DNA of 17,692 nucleotides from Prasinococcaceae sp. CCMP 1430 (Eukaryota > Prasinodermophyta > Palmophyllophyceae > Prasinococcales > Prasinococcaceae). The stretch's first letter is position 1, and every line of letters starts with the position of its first letter. The translations under genes and the position numbers were made by a program. The notes beneath the pieces are model-generated. The model was not told where the DNA came from and did not search any database. It saw only the letters and a program-made list of their open reading frames with translations. Location of the stretch: assembly GCA_013416795.1 (NCBI GenBank), contig RQSC01000023.1, forward strand, positions 260,035 through 277,726, written 5' to 3'. Of this stretch, positions 1-7,327 are shown one piece after another.

Positions 1-796
1 GCGGCTCGCCCGCCAAGCCCGCCTGCGCGGCCATCGCTCCGCGAGGCGCGCGCGGCGGCAGCTGCGGCGGCGGCAGTGCGCGCGCGCGCGCGCGCGCGCG
101 CGCTGTGGCCTTCCTCCTCCCCCCCCATCCCATCCCCTGGTCTCCCCGGGCGCACACGGCGCGTGGCGGCCTGGAGCACAGCGCGGGAAAAAGCAGAGGC
201 GAGCCTGGCAGCGCGGCCGAGTCGGAGGCGCGGCGCGCGCGCATCCGCCAGGCAGGTGGCACCTCTTGCGCACCAGGTGCCCATAGGCGAGCGTCGGGAG
301 GCGAGCGAGCGCCGCGCTGGGGACGTTCGGCTGGCAGGCGGTCGGGGTCGGTGGCAGGTTGGAGGAGGGGGCAGAGAGGGCGTGCTGGGGCGGCGCGCCG
401 CGTCTGCGCTCGCGTTCGTGCTGGGTGTGCACGCAGGAGCGGGCACGTGCGCCCGACCTCTCTCTCTCCCTCCGTCCCTTGAAGGCGCGCGCGCGCGGGG
501 GGGGCGGGCGGGGCCGAGCGATCTGCACGGACACGCCGGTGGGTACAAAAAAGGGGCGTCTCGTTAAGGCGGTGAGGGGCAGGCGCGCCGCGCCGCCTGG
601 CAGGCCTCGCCGCCTCGCCTCGCACACGCCTGCGCGCGGGCGCCGCGCGCTCCAGGCGGCCGCTTCCGCTCGCGCCTCGTGTCGCAGCGTCACTGCTGCC
701 TCCTCGCAGCGCGCGCCGCTCGCGCGCACCCGCGGCGGCGGGGGAGCGTCGCTCCCGGCGCCGCCCTCGCCGCTCGTGCGTCCGCCCGACCGCGCC
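1..796. other. Unassigned GC-rich flank downstream of the prenyl synthase gene
   Basis: I find no reading frame here with recognisable protein features; the open frames are arginine/alanine/glycine-rich, as expected from very GC-rich noncoding DNA. The stretch lies past the stop codon of the leftward prenyl synthase gene and must hold its 3' UTR. A leftward ATG at 34-32 in a favourable context (purine at -3, G at +4) is open to the left edge and could be the first codons of another leftward gene, but eleven codons are not enough to support it. Confidence 0.5.
78..103. repeat. (GC)13 dinucleotide repeat
   Basis: This is an uninterrupted alternating G/C run of 26 bases, directly preceded by GT. 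Alternating purine-pyrimidine tracts of this kind can adopt Z-DNA. Shorter CG runs recur in the window, for example just before the start codon at 5561. Confidence 0.9.
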
Positions 797-1894
797 TCAC
801 GATATGCGCCGCAGCACGTACTCGATGAGCCCCTCCAGCGAGTGCCTCGACTCGGAGGGCGGCAGGCAGGCGAGCGCGTCGTAGGCCATTTGGCCCTGCT
901 CGCGCGCGAGCTCCATGGCGGATTCGATGCCGCCGGCCTCCTCGACCAGCGAGATGGCCTCCTCGAGCGTGCCCTCCGTGAACTCGGACTCGACGATCTC
1001 GCGCAGCCGCTCGCCGTGCGCCTCGTCGCGCAGCGCGTAGATGGCCGGCGCCGTCAGGTTGCCGCTCGCGAGGTCCTGGCCGGCCTCCTTGCCGAGCGTC
1101 GCCGTGTCCTGCGTGAAGTCCAGGATGTCGTCCACCACCTGGAAGGCCAGCCCCAGGTGCTTGCCGTACGCGTACATGGCGTCGGCGTACTCGCCCTCGC
1201 TGCCCTCCGGCACGGCGCCCTCGCCGCTGCTGTCCGCGCCGAGCAGCGCCGCCGACCGGCAGCTCGCCGCGAGCAGGCTCGCCGTCTTCCAGAAGGACTT
1301 GTCCAGGTAGTCCTCCATGGTGAGCTCCACGTCGAAGAGCGCCTGCGCCTGCCTGATCTCGCCGTCCGCGAAGTCGGCGATCACCTCCGAGATCAGCTTG
1401 ATCACCTCCAGGTTGTCGAGCTGCGCGAGCCCCCAGGACGCCTGCGCGAAGAGGAAGTCGCCCACCAGCACGGCCACGCGCGTGCCGTACGTGCTGTTGA
1501 CCGTCGCCGCGCCCCTCCGCAGCTCGCACTCGTCCAGCACGTCGTCGTGCACCAGGCTCGCCGTGTGGATCATCTCCGTGATCTCGGCGAGCGAGCGCTG
1601 CTTGGGCGCGAGCCCGTGGTCGGCCGCGCACGCGCGCGAGGCGAGCAGCACGAGCGCCGGCCGCACGCGCTTGCCGCCGGCGTCGAAGATCTGGTCCGAC
1701 GCGGCCATGAGCATCGGGTGGCGCGAGCCGACGAGCTCCTTGAGGTTGGCCGTCAGCTGGCTCATGTCGTCCGCCACCGGCGCGACCACCGCCGGCAGCG
1801 CGGGCGCCTCCTTGGCGAGCGCCGAGCGCAGCTCGGAGAACGTGGGCCGCGGGCGCGGCGGGCGCTTGGTGTCGATCTGCTGCAACGCTCCCAT
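797..1894 (-). CDS. SPS: Long-chain trans-polyprenyl (solanesyl-type) diphosphate synthase
   Basis: This enzyme condenses isopentenyl diphosphate units onto an allylic primer; long-chain members make the side chain of plastoquinone or ubiquinone. Counting from the only in-frame ATG (1894), the 365-residue product has the substrate motif GKRVRP at 74-79, the first aspartate-rich motif DDVLD at 117-121 followed by the conserved RRG, and the second motif DDILD at 255-259. The residue five before the first DDxxD is alanine, a small side chain typical of long-chain synthases rather than farnesyl or geranylgeranyl synthases. The C-terminus is complete. The start is uncertain: the N-terminus from 1894 does not look like a transit peptide, and the frame stays open upstream without an ATG, so a targeting exon may lie further right. 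A possible splice acceptor (TTGCAG) ends about eighteen bases after this ATG. A plastid location is inferred from family and neighbours, not seen. Confidence 0.9.
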   Translation of the reverse strand: MGALQQIDTKRPPRPRPTFSELRSALAKEAPALPAVVAPVADDMSQLTANLKELVGSRHPMLMAASDQIFDAGGKRVRPALVLLASRACAADHGLAPKQRSLAEITEMIHTASLVHDDVLDECELRRGAATVNSTYGTRVAVLVGDFLFAQASWGLAQLDNLEVIKLISEVIADFADGEIRQAQALFDVELTMEDYLDKSFWKTASLLAASCRSAALLGADSSGEGAVPEGSEGEYADAMYAYGKHLGLAFQVVDDILDFTQDTATLGKEAGQDLASGNLTAPAIYALRDEAHGERLREIVESEFTEGTLEEAISLVEEAGGIESAMELAREQGQMAYDALACLPPSESRHSLEGLIEYVLRRIS

Positions 1895-1906
1895 AAACAC
1901 CACACG

Positions 1907-2398
1907 ATGGGCCGCACGGGTCGCATCAAGAAGAAAGCGAAGATGAGCGCGCGCGAGGTGGGCGCGCGCGCGTCGACGGTCTTCCACCTGACACTCGCTC
2001 AGGCCGTGCTCGACATGGCGCTCCGCATGCTCGCGGAGCAGCAACAAACTTCCGCCACCATCGCCACAGCCGGGGCCAAGGGCCGGCCAGGAGTCGACGG
2101 GGCTGTTGGTCTGACGAACCTGATGGAGAGCGATGGCGCAGCGAGGGAAACACTGCTGGCGCACCTGCACGGCTCGGACTGCGTGCGGCTAGCCGCGAGC
2201 TGCCGCTCCGCGCGCGTCGCTGTGTTGGGCTCGCGTGCTGCAGAACTGCGGGTCATACACTGCCTCGCAGAAGAGAGGACGCTAGGAGAGCACGCGTGGG
2301 CCTTCGACGCGTTCTACATGACTCCACGCCGGGACTCGAACGCCCGCCATTTGCGGCGTGCGCCGGAGTCCCGTCCGCAGCGGCTGGCGTGGACTTAG
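1907..2398 (+). CDS. Possible F-box-like protein or exon (weak)
   Basis: This open frame begins with an ATG at 1907, only 12 bases from the divergent prenyl synthase ATG, and gives a lysine/arginine-rich start. Codons from about 2133 onward read like an F-box: leucines spaced as LLAHL, an acidic residue, then VRLAA and a CR pair. The last 25 codons run through the folded element at 2323-2393 and give a translation typical of antisense tRNA-like DNA, so the C-terminus is probably not real. If a gene exists, it more likely starts at the ATG at 2123 or is spliced. No family assignment is secure and this may be chance in a GC-rich frame. Confidence 0.22.
   Translation: MGRTGRIKKKAKMSAREVGARASTVFHLTLAQAVLDMALRMLAEQQQTSATIATAGAKGRPGVDGAVGLTNLMESDGAARETLLAHLHGSDCVRLAASCRSARVAVLGSRAAELRVIHCLAEERTLGEHAWAFDAFYMTPRRDSNARHLRRAPESRPQRLAWT
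2323..2393. other. Strongly folded tRNA-like element (possible tRNA pseudogene or structured RNA)
   Basis: An outer perfect 8-bp inverted repeat (TCCACGCC at 2323-2330, GGCGTGGA at 2386-2393) encloses a second one (GGGACTC at 2331-2337, GAGTCCC at 2366-2372), and inside that is a hairpin of about 7 bp with loop CATTT. On the minus strand the 71-nt length, the acceptor-like outer stem and a B-box-like GTTCGAGTCC near the 3' side resemble a tRNA. The T-arm, however, has two extra bases, no proper D or anticodon arm forms, and no 3' T run follows. I therefore call it a tRNA-like relic or an unrelated structured element, not a working tRNA. Confidence 0.4.
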
Positions 2399-2618
2399 CA
2401 ATAGAAGGCGGCGTTCCGACCACGTTGGGTCGCGCATCGCGCCGTAGTGAGTGCCCCTTGAGCCTTTGCAGTCCGCGCACACGTAAATGGCTCTCTCTGG
2501 CACGGCCGCCACGACCACGCGGTCTGGTCGAGGCTGCGTTGAATGCGCCTGTCCTGGCCACGAGCCGCGCCAGCACACGGGCGCGCTCACCGGCACGTTC
2601 GGAGCGACGCTGTGAGCT

Positions 2619-2649
2619 ATCGGTGGCAGCAGAGCGATCGGTGGCAGCA
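2619..2649 (+). repeat. 13-bp direct repeat, two copies
   Basis: ATCGGTGGCAGCA occurs at 2619-2631 and again at 2637-2649, an 18-bp spacing. It sits just past the 3' end of the leftward LHC gene and may belong to its 3' UTR. No function is evident. Confidence 0.7.
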
Positions 2650-2689
2650 CGTGGGCCTGCGGCACTGCTTTCTTGGCAAGGACATATTC

Positions 2690-3741
2690 TTAATTGACAA
2701 GGCCGGCTTGCTGGCTGACAAAACCGAGGTGCTCGAAGATCGTCTCGCCCGACACAGCCTCCTGGACAAGCATGCCTATGGCGGCAAACATGGCCAGGCG
2801 GCCGTTGTTGAGCTCTTTGGTCTGCAGGTCGGCGATGAAATCGGCGTCCTTGTTCTTCGTCAGCCTGAGCGGGTCGAAGCCAATATCGCCGATCACGGCA
2901 CCTTCCTCGATGTCACCATTCGTCTGGAAACCACCCTTGGCGGTCTTAAAGACGCGTGTCCTCGTCTCCTCGAAGGCCCAGAAGACGAGGAACCAAACCG
3001 GGAAGGCAGGCTGCGCCTCGGTGATCTGCCCGATGTGGTTGATAGCCGGCCCCGAGGCAAACTTGGAGAGGCCGAGCATCGAGTACTGGCTACCGGCCAC
3101 GGCCTCGCCGACGAGAATGCCAATGACCGCGCCCATTGCCAGGCGGCCGTGCGTGACCTCCGCCTGGCGCCACTTGCGGACCGTCGCGGGCGAGACGGTC
3201 TTGGTCATGTTGAAGGGGTCCAGATAGCCATATTCGGTGGCCGAGTCGTCCCACGGGCGCGTGATTCCTGGCAGCGCAAGCGCGGCCGCGACTCCAGCGG
3301 GCAGGTCGGCAGTGCCGGCCGCCGACCCCTCCGAGACGCTGGGCGCGGCGGCGGCGGATGGCTTAGCCTCCGTTGTCTCCACGGCAGCGGTGTCCTCTTC
3401 CTCGGACGCCGGCTCCTCCGTCGCCTCAGCTGCAGCAGCAGCAGCCTCCTTGGGCGCCGGTTCCTCGCCCGCGTCCTCCGCCTCATCATCAGCCACCTCC
3501 TTGGCGGCGTCCTCGGTCTCGGCCTTGTCCTCCACCGTTACGGCAGCAGCCCCCTCTGCGGCGGCGCTCTCCTTCGCGTCATCCTCGCTCGCTGCCTTGG
3601 CGACCGTCGTCACACGCAGCGCGCGGCGACCGCTGATGGTCGGGCGCGCCGCTGCGGGGCGCGAGGCGGCGCACGCGACGCGCGCACCGCCTTGCCGCCA
3701 AGGCCGTGCAACGAGAGACCGTCGGCGCCGTCCATGGGCAT
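2690..3741 (-). CDS. LHCSR/LHCX-like light-harvesting protein with acidic N-terminal extension
   Basis: This is a thylakoid chlorophyll-binding protein of the three-helix LHC superfamily. The first helix carries a TVRKWRQAEVTHGRLAM motif (about 3178-3128) and the third LQTKELNNGRLAM (about 2824-2786), each with the E-x-x-N/H-x-R pairing that ligates chlorophyll; the latter and the following IFEHLGF match stress-related LHCSR/LHCX proteins best. Helix two lies near 3007-2960. Before helix one comes an Ala/Glu/Asp-rich stretch (about 3598-3310) not usual in the family. No ATG precedes helix one in this frame, so the start codon must be in another exon. One possibility is the ATG at 3741-3739 with a 68-nt intron (3719-3652), giving about 327 residues, but its donor GTCTCT is poor. 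The family role is antenna or non-photochemical quenching; which of these applies here is inferred. The 3' end (TAA at 2692-2690) is clear. Confidence 0.85.
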
Positions 3742-3973
3742 CTGCTCGAATCGGCGACTGTGGCGCACGCGCATGTGCGATTGCGCATGGCGGTGTCAGC
3801 GCGCACGCGCGCGCGCTTCCGCGTGCGCGCGCCGGTGTGCGCGCGTAAAGACGTGCGTGCTGCACACCTACGAGGGCGTACGGTGCGCGCGTGCTCACTC
3901 ACGCGCGCGTGTTTGAGCGCCCTCTCACCTCTCCCCGCCCTTGCCGTCCTCCATCGCCTGCGCGCGCTTTGCC
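3742..3973. promoter_or_regulatory. Shared divergent promoter region between two LHC genes
   Basis: This is about 232 bp between the proposed start codons of the leftward LHCSR-like gene and the rightward green LHC gene. It holds many alternating purine-pyrimidine runs (CGCG, GTGTGCGCG, 3780-3910) and a pyrimidine-rich stretch just before the ATG at 3974. I see no TATA box and no CACGTG G-box. The boundaries depend on the uncertain first exon of the leftward gene. Confidence 0.5.
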
Positions 3974-4949
3974 ATGCGCTTCGCTGCCCCACCGGACGCA
4001 CCGGCGGCGCCCGCGCGCAGCTCCTCCGTNGCGCCGCCGCGTGGCGCGCGCCGCAGCTGAGCCCGCGACCACGGAGGCGCCCACAGCCGAGGCCGAGGAG
4101 CCTGCCCCCGCGCCGCCCGCACCTGCCGCTACGAGCACCGCTCTCGTGCCCATCACCAAGGGAGGCGTGCCCGTCGTGCGCGGCGAGTTCGACGGCGCCT
4201 TCAGCCCGACGAGCATGCGCAAGTACTGGTGCACCACGCCGGCGTCGACGGTGCCGACGGACGCCCTGTACGGCCCGGGTCGCGAGATTTACCCCGACCG
4301 CTGGTTCCCGAACGGCCGCGCCGAGCATCTCGACGGCACGCTCGCCGGCGACTATGGCGTCGACCCCTTCCGCCTCGGCCTCGACAAGGACGCGCTTGCG
4401 AAGTACCGCGAACGCGAGGTGCAAAACGGCCGCTGGGCGATGCTGGCGGTGGTAGGCACGTGCGTGCCTGAGCTGTACGCTGATAACTTCTCCAACGCTG
4501 ATAGCGCGCTCTGGTGGAAGGCCGGCGCGGACATCCTCGGCGACGGCAAGATTGACTATCTCGGCAACCCTGGGCTGGTGCACGCAACCAGCCTTCCCGC
4601 TATTGCCGTGTTCCAGTTCTTCGCCATGGCGGGCATGGAGTCATACCGCAAGAACGGCGGGCCGCTCGGCAAGGCGGACCCGAATGACCCTGTGAGCCGC
4701 CTCTACCCCGGTGGCAAGTTCTTTGACCCCCTCGGCCTGGCTGACGACGCTGAGGTCTTCGCGGAGCTGCAGGTGAATGAAATTAAGCACTGCCGCCTTG
4801 CGATGCTCGCCTTCATGGGCGAGGTCTTTCAGGCGGGGATTACTGGCGAGGGCCCCGTGGCAAATCTGCGAGCGCACATGATGGACCCCAAGCTCAACAA
4901 CATCATCGACAACACCGGCGCGGCGTACGGGGTTCGCGGGTGGTGGTAA
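3974..4949 (+). CDS. Green-lineage chlorophyll a/b-binding (LHCII/Lhcb/Lhcp-type) protein
   Basis: This is a thylakoid antenna protein with the green LHC hallmarks in order: YGPGRE, GDYGVDPF, a first helix with EVQNGRWAM (E148, N151, R153), an amphipathic segment, GNPGLVHA, a second helix at about residues 205-224, LYPGG and FDPLGLADD, then a third helix with NEIKHCRLAM (E269, H272, R274), and TGEGP near the C-terminus. Numbering is from the ATG at 3974 after dropping the ambiguous base at 4030, giving 324 residues. That ATG opens a typical transit peptide (MRFAAPPDAP, then SSSV, RRRVARAAAE) but is one base out of frame with the mature protein; removing the N joins them exactly. The transit peptide is followed by a Pro/Ala/Glu-rich linker. 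No intron is needed. The neighbour in divergent orientation is a second, differently typed LHC gene. Placing it in a named Lhca, Lhcb or Lhcp subfamily needs a phylogeny. Confidence 0.92.
4030..4030 (+). other. Ambiguous base (N) that breaks the LHC reading frame
   Basis: This is the only N in the window. Upstream, the ATG at 3974 gives a transit-peptide frame that meets a TGA at about 4058; downstream, the mature LHC frame is offset by one base. Treating the N as a spurious inserted position restores a single frame, so this is probably an assembly artefact rather than a mutation. Confidence 0.8.
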
Positions 4950-5560
4950 ATCTGCACGGAGACGCCACGAGGCCTTGCAGCTGCCCCCCCCAGGCCCACG
5001 CGTCGAAACGTAAGTTTTGAGCTCGAACGATTCGCACAACATGAAAGCGAGCGCGCGCTTCCCGCAGAAGTGCCTCTCCTCGTCGGAGCCGGCCGCGTCC
5101 CGCCCCGACGACGATCCCGGCGAGCGCGGCGGCTCCCCCGCCGGCCCGCTCGAGGAGCGCTCGCTCGCGCCCCCTCGCGCGCGGTCGCTCACCGCCGCGA
5201 TCGAGCGGCTGCCGAGGTCGTACTCGCCCGTGGTTATGCATTACCATATTATGGGTCAGGAACGTTCCGCTTGTGTGCAGGGAGAACAAATGCCAAATGG
5301 CAAATGCCGCGTCAAACGACAAATGGTCAAATGCCAAAAGGCACACAGTCAAACAGTAGTACTGACCTCCCAACGCTGCGGCAAGTACAGTATGCTGTCA
5401 GACGGTGGTGGGGTGTTGACACGCGTGCTGCAGCGGCAGCGGCAGCGCCAGCCGCAAGCACCACAGCGCGCGCGCGCGGCGTGCACCGGCGCGCGGGCCA
5501 GCGGAGCGCGGCGGCCGGCAAGAGGCCGGTGATGCGGGCGCGCGCGCGCGCGCGAGGCTG
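4950..5560. other. Intergenic region between the green LHC and the dioxygenase gene
   Basis: This 611-bp gap separates two rightward genes. It should hold the 3' UTR of the LHC gene and the promoter and 5' UTR of the dioxygenase gene. An ATG at 5041 opens a 164-codon frame with no recognisable domain; it turns Gln/Arg/Ala-rich toward the end and I do not support it as a gene. Around 5225-5375 the GC content drops clearly and a cluster of CAAATG-type repeats occurs. A CG-alternating run (about 5537-5553) lies directly before the start codon at 5561. Confidence 0.5.
5286..5343 (+). repeat. Cluster of CAAATG/TGCCAAA short repeats
   Basis: CAAATG appears four times within 50 bp, and two imperfect palindromes, TGCCAAATGGCA (5291-5302) and TGCCAAAAGGCA (5332-5343), flank the cluster. 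The segment is AT-richer than its surroundings and lies about 220 bp upstream of the dioxygenase start codon, where an upstream promoter element or repeated factor-binding site would fit. Function is inferred. Confidence 0.55.
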
Positions 5561-7093
5561 ATGGCGTGCGAGGCGGGGTCGCGGGCGGCGACGGCAGCGC
5601 TCGCTGCGGCGCTGGTGCTGTGCGCGCTGGTGGTCACACCGGCCGCAGCCAAACGCGGCCAGAGCGAGAGCGACCGCATCCGCATGTACCACGAGAACCA
5701 CGGCAATGAGTGGCCCTTCGACACGCCATTCAACTACCGCGACCCGCGCGAGCTCGCGCAGCGCGAGGCCGAGGTGCTCGCGATGGACAACATGCAGGAC
5801 AGATGGGATATGTGGATGTACGTGGTGCCAGCGCGCAGCGGTCTTTGAGGTCAGACCGCTGGCAGCGCGCCCGCCTTCGGTACCTCTGCTCGCCCTCGAG
5901 GATCAGTGCGCATTGCCGAAAGGACTGTCTGGACTGACCGCGACGCTTGTCTTGGCGCGAGCTGAAATAGGCGCTTCAGCCAGGAGATGATGACGCCGAA
6001 TATGACCGCGAAAGGAGTGCAGGTGGAAGAGTTGCCCAAAGATATCATGCGCAAGCTGTACGACTTCGTGCACGACAACATGGATAAAATCCAAAACGAG
6101 GGGGACGAGTTCGAGAAGGCCTCGGCCATCACGTCCAGAGCTGCGTATCCAGGCCTGCTCGACTTGCCACCAAGCCTGAAGCATGAGATTGCGGAGGCGC
6201 TCAAGCCCATTCATGAGAGGTGGTGCAACTGCAAGCTCAAGTTCAACGCGCTCTACGGCATTCGAGTGTACTACGAAGGTTGCGTCTTGGCATGTCATCT
6301 CGACCGCACCGAAACGCACGTCGTGAGCTCTATCATGCACATCGCGCACGATCTGCGCGAGCCGTGGCCCGTCGAGATCAAGGACCACTTTGGCAGATAT
6401 CATTCAGTGAACCTCGACCCTGGGGAGATGCTGCACTATGAGAGTGCCAAGCTTGTGCACTGCAGGGGCACGCAGCTCAAGGGGTCATGGTATGCGAACG
6501 CCTTCATCCACTACGCGCCGGTGGACTGGAAGGAGACGGTGGACGACACAGAGGTCGCAGTGCCGCCGTTTTGGCAGTATGGCGCGCTCAACGTCCCCGA
6601 TCCCAAGTCCTTCCCAGCTTTCGCCATGCTCAACGGCACGACTCCTGGCAGCCCCGAGCGAGAGCAGATGATCGTTGACACTGTGCGCCGCCAACGTGAC
6701 CGCCGCGGCATGCCGCGCGACCCGCTGATCGACCCGACCCGTGAGGCCGACGAGGAGGCCGCGCGCCTGCGCGAAGCCGCCAATGCGATTGTCCGAAAGG
6801 GAGCCGGGAGCTCAGCTGGCGCCGTGTCGCGCCGCTCTGCGATTGAGACGAGCGCGCGTGTTGGGCGCGGCGGCGGCGGCACCGCGCCGCTACCCGAATG
6901 GCGACGCTGGGCGGGATGGGCGCTCATCGGCGCCGCCTTCGTGGCGCTCGCGCTCGCGACCCTTGCCCGCGGCCCTGACCTGCTCGCAGCCAGGCGCGCG
7001 AGCAGAGCCGAGTGGACCGCCGCCGGCAGCGCGCTCCACGGAGGTGATGGCTTGCCCTTGCACGCGCAGAACGATCTCGTGAAGGACCTGTGA
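5561..7093 (+). CDS. Membrane-anchored 2-oxoglutarate/Fe(II) dioxygenase-like protein (prolyl 4-hydroxylase superfamily)
   Basis: Two exons, 5561-5817 and 5980-7093, give 456 residues. The join is phase 2 (AT + C, Ile); the donor is GTACGT, the branch site CTGAC is at 5934-5938 and the acceptor is TTCAG. Residues 1-30 form a signal peptide (alanine/leucine/valine core, AAA before Lys31). The catalytic domain has the iron-binding H-x-D (His192, Asp194, in a CHLDR context) and a distal His246 in VHCRG, followed by GSWYANAFIHY as in prolyl 4-hydroxylases. The usual 2-oxoglutarate-binding Lys just before the conserved Trp is Ser here; Lys253, seven residues after His246, may substitute. A hydrophobic segment near residues 395-416 should span the membrane, leaving a tail of about 40 residues. 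Topology suggests type I in the ER or Golgi with the enzyme in the lumen. The substrate is unknown; peptidyl-proline is only one possibility. Confidence 0.85.
5829..5870 (+). repeat. Hairpin flanked by 8-bp direct repeats within the dioxygenase intron
   Basis: AGCGGTCT (5837-5844) and AGACCGCT (5853-5860) form a perfect 8-bp stem with an 8-base loop. The unit is bounded on both sides by CAGCGCGC (5829-5836 and 5863-5870). The pattern resembles a tiny insertion with a target-site duplication, or an intronic RNA hairpin 19 bases past the 5' splice site. The GCGCGC parts can also pair and lengthen the stem, with a 4-base bulge. Confidence 0.6.
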
Positions 7094-7327
7094 TGGGCCA
7101 CGGCTATCGCACGGGCGCTAGTGGACGCAGTCGCGGGCAGCCGTCCGCGCAAGAGCGAGAGCGCGCCACCGCGAGCTGCTCTAGCCTGTGAGTTCTCATG
7201 AGCACGCACCCCTGAGTGGTAAGATACAGCGAGTTCTAACGCAGCGAGGAGCTGGTGACCGAAGACGCGCTCGTTACGACGCGCGCTCGACGCGCATTAT
7301 GGCGAAAGACGCGGATGCGCAACCGCC
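7094..7327. other. Tail-to-tail gap between the dioxygenase and TPR genes
   Basis: This is 234 bp between two convergent stop codons, so it should contain both polyadenylation sites. It includes an 8-bp palindrome CTCATGAG (7195-7202) and a slightly AT-richer stretch at about 7185-7245. I see no AATAAA and no TGTAA motif of the kind used by many green algae. Confidence 0.5.

Noticed and set aside
359-1906. Plus-strand open frame across the prenyl synthase gene
   Set aside because: It is antisense to a clear enzyme with both DDxxD motifs; its translation is low-complexity Arg/Leu/Val.
2323-2393. Functional tRNA gene on the minus strand
   Set aside because: The T-arm has two extra bases, no anticodon stem of five pairs can be drawn, and no T-run terminator follows; kept only as a structured element.
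2543-3916. Plus-strand 457-codon frame opposite the LHCSR-like gene
   Set aside because: The minus strand carries conserved LHC helices; the plus-strand product has no recognisable fold.
3974-4030. Bipartite (ER signal plus transit) targeting that would indicate a secondary plastid
   Set aside because: The rebuilt N-terminus lacks a hydrophobic signal core, and the protein is of green LHC type, so a primary green plastid fits better.
3706-4583. Overlapping frames on both strands around the green LHC 5' end
   Set aside because: They are frame shadows of the LHC gene and its promoter, Arg/Ala/Cys-rich with no motif.
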